Shown: positions 52,474-64,000 of the stretch, one piece after another
How the letters are laid out: the number at the start of each line of letters is the position of its first letter
How positions within the stretch are numbered: the first letter of the stretch is position 1
NCBI RefSeq assembly: GCF_022581195.2
Contig: NC_061460.1
Span: forward strand, 13,427,501 to 13,491,500
DNA length: 64,000 nucleotides
Source of the DNA: Helicoverpa zea
Lineage: Eukaryota > Arthropoda > Insecta > Lepidoptera > Noctuidae
Direction: 5' to 3'
Notes under the pieces: generated by a model
Told to the model about the DNA's origin: nothing
Databases searched by the model: none
Seen by the model: the letters and a program-made list of their open reading frames with translations, nothing else
Made by a program: the position numbers and the translations under genes

Positions 52474-55400
52474 CGGCACATATTTCACGGTTAGCATAAA
52501 ATCTCATGGCACTGGTTACGGCAGATATTCTGCTGGATTTTCCTACTCGACTCGAATTTCAATCGGACGGCAATTTCACTTCCTCGCTTCCCGAACGATT
52601 TTCTTTATAACCGCCGGCGGGTCCGGCTAACTATTAATAATATACTTACCTCCATTTATATCTGGCTTCCTTTCAAGCGACTTTGCGCGAGTGTCCCTCG
52701 GACGTCTGGCAGGGACGCACAGAAGTTCATCGTAATACAGTCATTCTACATGACTTCATAATGCAATGTATACACTGTTTACACGCGATATCGTCAGTTC
52801 ACTTGAAGCGTGGGCGAAGCCGTGGTAAATACGTAGTAGAACACAATTACTTTTACTTCTTGTGGACAGACCATGATAAATACAAAGTATACATACATAC
52901 TTGATTGCATTGATGCAAACTTGGTCATAACAAAATTAGTCCTTGGTGTAGTTATTTCGCGTCAGGTGGCATTTCTCTATATGTTCCTGGTTGTTTATTG
53001 TTTATGTTTCATGCGTGTTTGGCATGGTTAGTAGTTGATGCTACATGTATAATGTCGAACCGCGCGGAGTGGGTGTTCGCGCGTCGGTTGTCGCGTGGCG
53101 CGCTCGCCTGGCAGACGCTCAAAAATCACGTCCCGTGGCATTATTGAGTTAGCGCACGCTTTATTGTTTTCTAGTGCAATATTGCCGTCGATGCACTGAG
53201 CCCGCGCCGATGCCGCATCACATATACACCGCTCTGCTGAGTGCGCCCACCGCGATGTTGTTCTAGCAAGTTCATATACTTAACAATGTAGCAGTCATGT
53301 GTCACCACGCATTATTATAGCATTGAGGGATTATTATGTCAGCATTCATTGCTCTAAATGTGTGGTTACTATGCATGTAGGTACTATAAGTTCATCCAGG
53401 TAATATTGTATTACAAGTAGTATCTAGTGTATAGTATCTAGTGTATATAGGAATTCTATGATACGAACAGATTTGCAAGAATATTATTATAATCCAAATT
53501 GCTACAAAAGTGCATCGCTGTCATAAAAGCCAGATGCTATTACATTCGAAGCAGTCGCGCCGGTCGCTAGTTATTTGAGAGCCGCACACAGACGGCACAC
53601 ACGCGGCACACGTGTCGTATCGTGCGGTGTACATAGGAACTGCGTGCTATGACAATTGCTTTCATTCTTTTGCAAGGAAAAGGATTTATTTTTCAGATTC
53701 GTAAGCTTTTCAAATCAAGACTATTGCAAAGCTATTTATCACATGATTGTAGAGTTGAGAAATAAGTACGTTGCTTTATAAACTATTTAGCAGAGCACAG
53801 AGCGAGTTTGGAAGCGGTGCATGGCGACAGAGATTGATCCGGGCGGCGGCAAGTTGCCGAGTCCGCCGGCGCCCGGGACAAAGTGATGTATTGCCTGCAA
53901 GCTGCTGAACTGGGGACAGCTTCGATACACGCCACTCACATCTGTGTTATGTAGACATACAGTGTCGTAGCTTCACCACATACATATCCTTCAGCGGCGT
54001 GTCGTCAGTGTTCAGCTCACGTGCGGCTGCTACATTCAATATGCTGTTTGTAAATTCTTACGTTTGGCGGCGCGCAGTGCTCTCGCGGCGGGAGGCAGGC
54101 GGGGTGGAGGTATGTCGCGCCATTTTTATCATTTTAGTGAAATAATAACTTGCGCAAAGTGCATTTGCATAGTAAATAAATTATTTATTTGTACATAATG
54201 TGCATTATCAAAACGCATAAAATGTGCATTATAAAAATACTAGTGTTTTGTTTTTTTTTAACAATGAAGTATAGTGATGAGAGGACGCAATATTATCATA
54301 CATTATTAGGTCTCAGAAGCAGAAGCGTGGCGCAACACAGCGCGTCTCGCGGCTCTGTTCGCTGTCGCTCTGATGGGATTGGCCACGTCACCGCCGCGTT
54401 TGTCTGAGGCACCACTCGCGTCAGTTACAAAGCTCTGGAAAACTTCCACTTTGTACAATTTACATTCATTAGTTATTCTCTGTGGGACAAGTGACTCGTA
54501 ACAACAATTTCTTGTAAGCTTGCAATGTTCTGCAGTAAGCAATACAGTCGACTACTACAACCACAAGCATGTGCTGAAGTTTAGTCAGAGCAATATCCGT
54601 GTTGATATCCCGACTGCATATAATATACGAGTGCGGTCGTGCTGCGGGTATGTATACCGAGCAGTCCACAACCCAATAACTAAAATATACAAGAGTGCAA
54701 AGTTGCTTTTAAACCGCGGGCTCAATTTTGATGACCTATCAAGCGAAGGATTCTAAAATTGAAACATGAGCGTATTCAGTGTTTCAATAATTAGAATCCT
54801 GAGCGATAGCGAGGGAATCAAAAGAGCACAAGGTGAAAAATCTTTGCACTCGAGTGCAACACGTAACTTTTCATCCCACCTCATCGAGGAAATTACTAAA
54901 TGCAAAAAACAAAATGGCGCGCACATATGAGTATCAAATTAAAAAAAGTACCGAAGTTTCCGAGATGGTGGGATGAAAATGTTATTATTTTTGAATAATG
55001 TGCGGAGTGTATCCCGCGACACTGGTGCTGACTGCGGCGCGTTCGAGCATTCTCTTTGTACGCGCGCTGCCGGCGACGGCGGTGACGTCACGTCAGGCTT
55101 ACATGATAGTGACGTCACTCGAGCACTGCCCGCACAGGCGACCACCAGTGCGGTGCTTCACTCACATGCACGGCTTGTCGTTCACTTCAATCTGACCATC
55201 TACAGGGACCACTCCGCGCAGTTTACTTTATAAGCTTGAGTATTTAAGACATTATAGTGATGCATCGTGATATCGCAAAACTGTAAGAAGTCGGAAACAT
55301 GTTCTAGGCTCCACAACATCGGAAACATGTTCACACGCAACAATATAGCGTCTCATTTTTCTCTCAGTATTAAATGTTAATAAGTAGATAGGGAAAACTG

Positions 55401-56021
55401 CAAAATGCCGGAGCACCCAATTATATAAATTATTTTGAAAGCACTTTCACAACCGACACAATTATAACATTTTGTCACAATAAAAAATTATACAAAAAGT
55501 TTCACAAAACGAGAACGTCCCCGGAAGCCGTGAAGTGGCGGAAGGCAATACTTGTTAATTAATATAATTTCCGACGCGGGAGCCTTTTCACAACCTTTTC
55601 AATGAGAGAGGAAAACAGCGGCGCGATTGTTTCGTTCCGGACGAACGGACGGCGAGGGGGGGGGGCGGGGGGCGGGGGGCAGGCTGCACGGGACAACTCC
55701 TTCATAGAACAATAAAAGTTAGTAATGAGGCCGAGCTAACGGCCGGCAAATTAGGCGACCGTTTGGAAACAAAACTAACGAGCACGCGACTGAGCGACAC
55801 GCCGCTCCTGCACAATGTCGCACTCATTAACACCTGCGTTGCTGCTGCCACCGGGGACACGTCCACTTCTGTATACACTCTGAAAAGGTTCTTGTTAAGC
55901 TTGGAATCATTGCAATACAAATAACAGATAAAGAGAAAAGAGGAGCTTTTGATATCCGTGACCTGACAAATTAGTTTAGAAATAAAGCTACTTATGATCC
56001 AGTTAATAAAATACGTACGTG
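52474..56021. other. Gene-poor region with GC islands
   Basis: GC islands lie at about 52570-52730, 53050-53250, 53560-53630, 53810-53890, 54050-54110, 54320-54400, 55000-55160 and 55500-55700. No exon is recognised. Confidence 0.45.
55655..55680 (+). repeat. G-run cluster, potential G-quadruplex
   Basis: Three long G-runs separated by single C bases (10 G, then 6 G, then 6 G), with more GC-rich DNA beside them. Confidence 0.85.
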
Positions 56022-56281
56022 GGTAGCTCAGTTCGTTAAACTGTAGGTCCCGGCTGTCATTGAACATCCTTGGCAGTCGTTACGGGTAGTCAGAAGCCAG
56101 TAAGTCTGACACCAGTCTAACCAAGGGGTATCGGGTTGCCCGGGTAACTGGGTTGAGGAGGTCAGATAGGCAGTCGCTTCTTGTAAAGCACTGGTACTCA
56201 GCTGAATCCGGTTAGACTGGAAGCTGACCCCAACATAGTTTGGGAAAAAGGCTCGGAGGATGACGTTGGTAGCTCAGTTCG
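56022..56281 (-). mobile_element. SINE-like insertion with 14-bp target duplication
   Basis: GGTAGCTCAGTTCG at 56022-56035 and 56268-56281 flanks a 232-bp element. On the minus strand the element starts CGTCATCCTCCGAGCC and runs through CTTCCAGTCTAACCGG, AGTACCAGTGCTTTACAAG, CGACTGCCTATCTGACC, CGACTGCCAAGGATGTTC and GACCTACAGTTTAA. The duplication length suggests LINE-mediated insertion. No poly-A tail or coding sequence is present. Confidence 0.82.
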
Positions 56282-58216
56282 CGGCAGTTTATTCCGGTTG
56301 CATTCGGTTCGGAATCAGCTCGCGCCCGCGGCAACACAACAAAACACTTAACAGATTAAGTCCTCGTTACGCTCACTTGCTCCTACTTACAACAACTGCA
56401 CTTTTACATAGTTGTGCACTTCTGTTGCACTCGCTGCAGCAGCTGCAGGCTCTCGGAGCTGTTGCAGGTGTGTGCAGTAATGACTGAAGTAAATGTCTAA
56501 AGAACACACTAAAACACTCGAAAGTGTCCATAGTAAGTATTCAGTAGCTCTATATGATATTTGTATTAAATATTGATTGCTGACAAATAATCATTACAGT
56601 AGAGTTGCTTTGGTGGTGTAAAGTTGTAAAGAAGCGGCTAGTTCCTCCTTATAGAGACGAGAACATAATGAGCGCAAAGAGGACACGCGCGCGATGCTAT
56701 CGCGACCAAATGCAATCCGCCGCCGCGCCGCTGTGCCTCCGTGCCGCGCGTCTGCCGCTGTGTGTCGCCTGTGTGCCGATGCAATGTTGATAGCGCGCTG
56801 CTTGCTCGCGAGGCGCCATTCACGGCGGTGCCCTCGTTTCCCTCAATATTGTATTACACACATGTTTCATAGCTGCTCACAGGCTTTCTCACACTGAAAG
56901 AAAAACACATTTCTTGATTGAAACCTATTCTCCAATTTTAAAACACTGTAGCAGTGTAAATTAATTTTATAATGATCACATGTCTCAGTTTCTTAAAATT
57001 CATATTTAGACAAACTAATAAAAAGGTGTCATTACGGAGTGGACATACAGTTGCATTGCGATACATCTCTCGCTTAACAATATAAAACACAAGGTGACGA
57101 TACCGTGGTGTTGTAGTACTCGTGTGCGGGTAGTTAGAGGCGACAGTGTGGCCGCCATTAGCCTCGCGCGCCGCTACAAGCCTGCCCTTGTTTGTTACCG
57201 GTAACACGTGCCACTACTACTCGCCTCCACCAACTGCTACGCGCCTGCTACGCCGTAGCCAGCCTCGTAGTCTGCGTAGCCAGTGCTCTGTGCGTGTATG
57301 TGACAACTTGTGCCAATTGTATCAATAGTAAAGATTTTACCCGCGTAAAGAAAGCTAGAACTTTTCACCTTTGTAAGGTAAAGTAATCTTTATTGTGTTG
57401 ATTGTGGTACCACCTATATTCTAAGCAAATAAATGTTTCTTTCTTTCTTTCAGTAGTTATGTAACCATACGTTTTTTAATAAGGTTATTACAAGGTGCCT
57501 TTCTAAGCGAACATCTTTCATGTCGATGTGTATCGGTGTGTAGTAGCGGCGGTGAGTGCCTCAGGCTCTCGCTGCTGACGCTACCGGTCGCCTACTTTTT
57601 GCAGTAAAGTGACGTCGTTAAATTGTTTTGGTGTCGCTACCGGCTCCTTGCTTGCTATGCACGCGTGGTTGTGTTGCCGACGGTACGATGCGGTCACTCT
57701 GTGTGCACGCGAGCGTGTGTAGCGGTCGCACAACTTTGCTTATTTTGCTGAAGGTGCGGCGCCGGTGTCCCGACATCACGCAAAATATTTGGGAAAAAAA
57801 TGATTTAATGCGACACTCCCGCAGGACAACATTCTCAGTGGTAACGATTTTTCGGACGTCATTGAGTGGAAGGAGTTAGTGTGGGTGTTGCCGACGCTTC
57901 CACTCCATGCAGTGACGTCGAGGGAAGACAGCCACTATACCGTCATCTTATTAGTATATGGGTATAATGCGAGTTTAAAAACTTTGATCTGATCAGATAT
58001 TGCATGTACTCACTCAACTGACAATATTGCTGTAGCTATGCGAATAAACAAAATCGTATTGTAGGTGTTGCTGTAGGTATACAGTGGAGATGCTTGATCG
58101 ATGATTAAAATGAGATGGCTTCCAGTTCAGCACTCAGGCGGCCTCAACTCTCCGCCTGCCGCTGACAGTACGTCAATGACAAAGTAAAATAGATTGGCTG
58201 ATTGTCGGCTCGGAGC

Positions 58217-58258
58217 GCGGGGGGTGCGGGGCGCGGCGGGCGGGGTGGGGGGGAGCAG
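58217..58258 (+). repeat. G-rich tract, potential G-quadruplex
   Basis: Several runs of 3-7 G (GCGGGGGGTGCGGGGCGCGG, then GCGGGGTGGGGGGG) over 42 bp. Confidence 0.75.
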
Positions 58259-58591
58259 GGACCACAGCCCGGACATTAAGTATTTAACGGGTATTGGATC
58301 ATCAGAACTACTGAGAAATGTCTATTGACATGCGGTTCCTTTGTTCCGGCAGGACCGAATTATTAAACACATTGTGTGTACTTGTGAAACGGAACGACTC
58401 AATTATTCCTCTGCGTAAAAACTCGTCGCGGAACTTATTGCGCGAGTATATTTGCCTGGAGCTTTAATATTACTGGAACCTACGGGATTCGTACGGAATA
58501 AGTTCCATTTGAAGAGCATGAGGATTATGCGAAAGGCGCATTCGGTAAAATTGAAACGAGATTGCATGTAAATGTGCGCGAGGGGCGCCGC

Positions 58592-58664
58592 CGGCCCGCA
58601 CCGTGTGGCACCGCGCCGCACCGCGTCTCACCGCGCCGCACCGCGTCGTGTCATGCCGCATCGC
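58592..58664 (+). repeat. CCGCA/CCGCG pentamer array
   Basis: Imperfect repeats such as CACCGCGCCGCACCGCGTC. Same motif family as 51801-51851 and 62325-62400. Confidence 0.8.
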
Positions 58665-59542
58665 TCTGCTGCTCCACCTTTAGTAAGTTTGTGAACTCAA
58701 TTCAATTAAAGTTGATTAATACAAATCTGACCGCTCGTGTTTTATTTCCCCGTAATTGCTACCGGCTCAATGATTTAGGTAAATGGCGTTATGTTCAACT
58801 CTGCGTGGAATCTATTGAACATTCAATGCACGCAATTTGGATTTTTCAAAGCACTTTATTTTATGTTGCACAGCCGGAGGCACATTCGAAAAATATTTGT
58901 TCGTCTCGGCGAATAAAACTGGATTTTTCAAACTAAAGATGAACCGTTAGCGCCTACAACTGTTGATAATATGTATACTTAGCCGCGAGTCGCGTCGCCC
59001 TCATCTGACTGACGTTACACGACGCGCTCAGATTACACTAATAAGAAGTTTATTTTATATCTCAATTTTTGCTGTTAGCTTTTGTGTTCTTTCTCTAAGT
59101 GATAGAATACCTAACTATAGCAGTTCCTTTACAGCCCAGTATGTCTATTTTGTGATCGACAGAGACATTCTTCGTATTGCACAAACAATTCAATTTTACA
59201 CTGATTGGATGGATCCCACTATGACAGAACATGTCAACTTGAAAGTAAGATTTTACAGCTGAATGAACATTGCATTGGTGTTGAGTACTGTAGTTACCGA
59301 CCGCATGACGTGTCGTGCTCGCAGCACGCACTCGGCCCCGCTGTAGTGAGCTCCGCCGGCGCCGGACCGCCGCCGCGCCGGGGCCGTGCGGGGCGGTGCG
59401 GGGCCGTGCGGTCACCACGCGTCGGTGATGGAGACGCTCGTCAGCTCTCGCCTTCGTACGATAACACAGTTCAAGCGGGTTAATTGAACACAAGCGGTAG
59501 CAGGTAATTCAATTAACTGCTTATTAGTCCTTCATAATATAT

Positions 59543-59777
59543 TGGTAGTAATATTACCGTCATCATCCTCCGAGCCTTTTTCGTAAACTATGTTGGCGTC
59601 GGCTTCCAGTCTAACCGAATTCAGCTGAGTACCAGTGCTTTACAAGAAGCGACTGCCTATCTGACCTCCTCAAACTCAAATTCAAACTCAAAAATTTCTC
59701 CTCAACCCAGTTACCCGGGCAACCCGATACCTCTTGGTTAGACTGGTGTTAGACTTACTGACTGGTAGTAATATTAC
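59543..59777 (+). mobile_element. SINE-like insertion with 15-bp target duplication
   Basis: TGGTAGTAATATTAC at 59543-59557 and 59763-59777 flanks a 205-bp element that starts CGTCATCATCCTCCGAGCC and ends GTTAGACTTACTGAC, shorter at the 3' end than the copy at 56036. It carries an extra segment of about 31 bp (ACTCAAATTCAAACTC, then AAAAATTT) between two CTCCTCAA words at about 59664-59706. Confidence 0.85.
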
Positions 59778-62700
59778 AGTGACACAATTATTTTAGTCAG
59801 TTAGTTGGTTAATAAACCCAATTAAAATAGTAATGAATTCCATCGTGATAGCGGGTGACAGCACTTTACAGAACTCCAAGTTGTTTAACAAACGACGCAG
59901 CTCGTGTAAATACAATCACAAACCGACGCAGCTCTGCGTGCCGGAGGTAATAATTACCAACTTACACATGCACCCAGCGCACGCAATATTGTGCCATAAG
60001 TGTAGCATAGCACGGTCGGCGCGGAGTGCGCGTACAGGTGCGGTACAATAGGCACCGGAGGTACTAATTAGGCGAAGTTGTGAGCGCTTGCAAATCGTCT
60101 GCACTTGCAGTACAGACCGACGCAGAAGTGTCACCGCGGGTCAACACTAACCTCACACTTACTATCGCTTAATGAAAAGAATAATGTCACTAGCCTAGCC
60201 TGGCTGTCCTGTACGTTTTCTGCGATTCCTAACAGTGGTGTCGATCTTCGTGAGTGACTTGTGTTGGTCCTTCTGCCCGTTCACGAGACATGTGACACGT
60301 GCGGTTTGTACACTCGCTCATTTTCTAATTGAAAATAACACAAGTTCGGTTATGTTTTGCAAGTCTATTGTAATTTCGGCGGCTTTTGTAAGTACCGGAG
60401 TTGTTGGTGACGTGCGCTGTCGGCGACTCGCGTGCCTCTCAAGCTTTACAGTTTTATTCACTATTTGTACTTTAAAATATATACCCGTAGAGAAAATTCA
60501 CGAATCGAGTCGACAGTAACGCTGCTTATCTCTTACATTAGTATTCGAGATTGTAGGATATTCTATTACAGCTGAGCAGTATTCCACTGAGGTTGCATAG
60601 TAAGCGGAGTGCACGCGACACATGAGAATATGTATAGCAGAAGTATCAGGACAGCCGTCTGGCCCGGGACTAAGCTCTGTGTAGTGCGCGGCGGGAGGGG
60701 TTAGCGGGCGGACTGGACGGTATTCATTCCAATGGCTTTAGCGGACAACTGGGAGATAGCGTGTAATTGTATAGTGAGCTCGGAGTGTGCGACTGAGCAT
60801 CCCCGCGAGGACGAGCGTGCTTTGGGCTCCGGCGCACTCACCCAGCTCGGACGTGTCGGCGGCTCTGTGGCCGGCCTGTCTCAAGTATGATGTCACGAGT
60901 TCTTCCTTTTAAGGGCGTGCCAACTAATTCAATTGAAATTAAATCTAATAATTGTATCTGTATTAGGTACCTATCTCTATGGCGGTATTATAAAAATAAA
61001 AGTTTACCTAATATATTCAGAATTATTATTTTTTATTTGATTTCACGTAATTTAGGTATATAACGAACTTCCAAATAGTTGCCAACCTAATATTTATAAA
61101 ACTGAAACTTGTCCTGTCTTCGGGACAAAGTGATCAAATATTGTACTAGGACGTGGGGGACGCGCAGAACAAGCGAGCAGTTATCACCAGCGGAGCGCGA
61201 CATCACTTAACTTTATCCTCGGCACCATTGCAGCGCTGCAGCGATGCGACGCGGCGCGGCGGCACAGCGCTGCAGCGGGGGCCGGCGGACGCGACGCATC
61301 GCTGCGTCAGCGAATTGTTCGCATCTCTACGACAATTACACTACTTAGGTACTTAGGCATTTACCTGCACACATTAGCAATAACTCGAAGTTCAGACATA
61401 TGGAGTGGCAGGTAACTGTGCTTCTGTGAGTACTATCGTACTATCAGTTTGTTACAGTGCAGGACGTGTGCTTCAGCAGATTTGTGTGATCCTCACAGTA
61501 ATGCTATAGAAATGTCCAAACTAAGAGATTAGTGCGAGCGTTTCGTGCTCTGGGATAGAATTCCCTCCCATTGTCGCGCGTCTAGCGAGGCGCACCAGTG
61601 CGTCGGGTGCGGCGCCGCGCCATGTAAAACGATATAAAACTTTTGAAAATGGGCCATCTCTCCCCCTCCGCCCCGCGTCCCGCCCCGCCACACCGGACGC
61701 CATTTAAATATAAAATAAGATACATGGCGGCTCGCTACAAACGTAACATAATTTCATACATATGTATGAGTGGATTCTTTAGTGAACACGATAATCATGT
61801 TCGTTTATGCCAAACCTCCCCCCTCCCTCCCCCCGAGCCCCGAGCCCCGCAGGCACCGGCGCGGGCTGCGAGCACTTCTCGCATAACATCATAACGAGAC
61901 ATGACAATGTGTGCCGCGCGGCGTCGCTGCTCCCGCGGCGCCACACTAGCGATGTTTTTATACTTAATGGCTGCTCACTCTTGGTACATTCAAATAACTA
62001 AAAACAAAATGCAATTCTCCAATGAAATAACTTGTATATGCCAATCGCAGCTAAAATTGCGGTCGCTTTCCTCAATCTGCTAAAGAAATCTCGTACCTAC
62101 GCTGTAAGCACTCTTATCCTAAAACATATCATCGTGATAGTACTTGTGTATGGTGAAATTGTTAATATCATATATTTAAAAAAATCATACATGGTGTGAC
62201 AAAAAAGTAAATACATTTGTATATACATAGATACTACACCTCACAGTGGCTAACCCTACCAAAGTCGTATCGTATCGTACCAAAATCTTTTAATAAAGAA
62301 ATATGTCATGTCAGTGTAACAGCTCAGCACCGCACCGCACCGCACCGCATCGCACCGCACCGCATCACCCGCACCGCACCGCATCGCACCGCGCCGCGCA
62401 GTTCTGGCCTGCAGTGTGAAGGAGCCGCGGGCCCGAATGTGGGACACGACAAATAAACAAGTCTCACCGTGAATAGTGTCTCAATGCTCTTCAATAAAGG
62501 GGGAGGCGCCGCGCCGGCCCGAAAACAACCTTAATGAGAAATGTCGTCGCTTAGACCGTACCGTATTTCAGCAGTTAATAAAAGCGTTCCCTACACTGTA
62601 CAGCAATCGCGGTCCAGTGAGATGCAGGAATAGCTCAGCGGCGACGATCGCACGCATAAATAACGCTATAGTACCGGACGCGACCGCGGCTCGCGCTAAT

Positions 62701-63771
62701 GTTACGTTATATCTGAAATACCCCCGACACATAAAAATAAATTATTATGTACCGCAAGTCAATTTTATAATCGTATACAATGATTTTTTATAGTACAGAT
62801 ATGTTACCTTCATGTAATTGCAGTTTTCAATCTGTTCCGCGCAATCGAAAATTGCACACATTGACAACTTTTACTGATGAGTAAAACAAAAGATGCGTAA
62901 AAGCACGCAAATGAAAGAGATAGTTATTGTTTTAGTCATTGCGCTTCAAAATGTTTACTAGTTCATTACTATATAACTACTAAACGTCCTAATTGGGTGG
63001 TATTTGAGTCTTCACAACGCGCGCGCTTGTAACACATCTATACTATAAAAAATCATTGATCGTATATCACTACTAAGCAATATTCTCGTGGAATATATTT
63101 GAACGTAGAGTATCGGTATCGGCGGTGTCGCGGGCGGCGCTGGGAGCGCGCGCTAGTGTGAGGAGGCCGCGCTCGTCGCCGGCGCCCCTCAAGTGTTTCT
63201 TATTCATAGAATTTCGGCAGTCGGGATTGTTAGCTACTTACTGACACCTCGTCTCACGTGCGAGCTCCATCAAGCTAACTTCGACGTAATCGTCGTACGA
63301 TAAGGTACAAAATGCCAATACTATTGACAGTGGATTGGAGATGTTTTTACTATGAAGAAGACTTCAAAAGCAATTCAACTTTTCTACTTAGAAATATGTT
63401 TTTGATGAGCGAATTTCTGTATATGATCGGTAAACGGGCGGCGACGACTCGGGCCTCGCTCCGCACTGTCGGCTCGCGGAGGCCCGCGGGACCGGATTGT
63501 TTCGCTTAGTAAATATTTAAAGCTGACACGTTTCACTTGACTCGTGTGTAACCAACAACAAATAAATGTTTTATTGTTTACTCTGTGAGTCACCCGGCGT
63601 CGCCAGAGCGTTGCTCGGCTGTCGCGCGGGTGTCGCACGAGTGTCGCGCGGGAGTTGCTCGTACGCTGCCTGTACTTACTCGTAGTGTTCATGTACAAAG
63701 GAGATGATGCAGCTACATTATTCGTATACATAAATGGCTATTAAAATACATAAGATTAGAGGTTCTTTGAA
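59778..63771. other. Gene-poor region with GC islands
   Basis: GC islands lie at about 60010-60060, 60670-60870, 61140-61320, 61560-61700, 61800-61960, 62500-62700, 63120-63190 and 63430-63660. No exon, tRNA or known small RNA is recognised. Confidence 0.45.
62325..62400 (+). repeat. CCGCA pentamer array
   Basis: About 15 imperfect CCGCA / TCGCA units (GCACCGCACCGCACCGCAT and on). Open frames on both strands here are artefacts of the repeat. Confidence 0.9.
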
Positions 63772-63970
63772 TCTATACTAATATTATAAAGCTGAAGAGT
63801 TTGTTTGTTTGTTTGTTTGAATGCGCTAATCTCAGGAACTACTGGTCCGATTTGAGAAATTCTTTCAGTATTAGATAGTCCATTTATCGAGGAAGGCTAT
63901 AGGCTACTTTTTATCCGGGTTCGTGCCGAGGTTCCCACGGGATGCGGGTGAAACCGCTGGCACGAGCTAG
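63772..63970 (+). mobile_element. Short non-autonomous Helitron (199 bp)
   Basis: It starts TCTATACTAATATTATAAAG after host A and ends GGCACGAGCTAG before host T. GTTTGTTTGTTTGTTTG lies near the 5' end and GGGATGCGGGTGAAACCGCT near the 3' end. It is the plus-strand sibling of 42156-42364. Confidence 0.93.
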
Positions 63971-64000
63971 TACATATAAAATAAATAAATAAAAAATAAA

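Larger units (their letters stand above)
56282..59542. other. Gene-poor region with GC islands
   Basis: GC islands lie at about 56690-56830, 57120-57290, 57540-57770, 58140-58265, 58560-58670 and 59320-59450. A TTCTTTCTTTCTTTCAG tract at about 57435-57453 resembles a splice acceptor, but no adjoining exon is recognised. Stretches at 58430-58560 and 58740-58935 look like non-repetitive conserved non-coding DNA. Confidence 0.45.

Noticed and set aside
56262..56335. Possible tRNA gene: A-box-like TAGCTCAGTTCG with B-box-like GGTTCGGAATC
   Set aside because: The A-box-like word belongs to a 14-bp target duplication, both boxes have mismatches, the spacing is short, and no acceptor stem can be formed.
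57435..57453. Splice acceptor TTCTTTCTTTCTTTCAG
   Set aside because: A polypyrimidine tract plus CAG occurs by chance in microsatellite-rich DNA; no exon follows.
19584..63771. Known conserved microRNAs or snRNAs in the gene-poor region
   Set aside because: I looked by eye for common insect microRNA seeds and snRNA starts and found no convincing match; a computed search would be needed to exclude them.

Overview
This is a window of insect nuclear DNA, most likely from a moth or butterfly (Lepidoptera). I infer that from the repeats: short non-autonomous Helitrons starting TCTATACTAATATTATAAAG and ending CTAG, R1-clade and CR1/Jockey-type LINEs, and several dispersed repeats whose consensus I recognise from lepidopteran genomes. 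No species can be assigned. I see no bacterial genes, operons or CRISPR arrays.

The window has one convincing host gene, an intronless GT16-family (MGAT2-like) glycosyltransferase at 18237-19583 (+). All other long reading frames belong to retrotransposons.

Layout. 0.5-7.9 kb is a three-level LINE nest: a 5'-truncated CR1/Jockey-type LINE (A, minus) is split by a 5'-truncated R1-like LINE (B, minus) flanked by a perfect 13-bp duplication. B is itself split by a full-length LINE (C, plus) with two intact ORFs. 8-14 kb holds an exon-like orphan, a retroelement 3' fragment with a 9-bp duplication sitting in a 13-mer satellite, and a 147-bp tandem array. 14.4-18.04 kb holds two copies of a long-inverted-repeat MITE, the first split by a 2.5-kb Helitron; the second serves as a paralogous empty site. 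The glycosyltransferase starts about 200 bp after the second MITE. 23.27-23.91 kb is an 18-bp minisatellite of 35 copies. 28.9-33.6 kb is a second full-length LINE (D, minus) with intact ORF1 and ORF2. 46.2-49.5 kb is another nest: a 330-bp MITE with perfect 92-bp inverted repeats inside a 2.9-kb Helitron inside a MITE. 52.0-52.5 kb is four apparently identical 113-bp repeats. 56.0 and 59.6 kb carry SINE-like insertions with 14- and 15-bp target duplications.

The remaining DNA from about 20 to 64 kb has no recognisable exons. It alternates AT-rich stretches with many short GC-rich islands, pentamer arrays and G-runs. It resembles a regulatory or intronic desert near a developmental gene, but that is inference. 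The best candidates for something new are the divergent glycosyltransferase, which lacks the family's expected metal-binding histidine, and the unusually legible nested-transposon stratigraphy.
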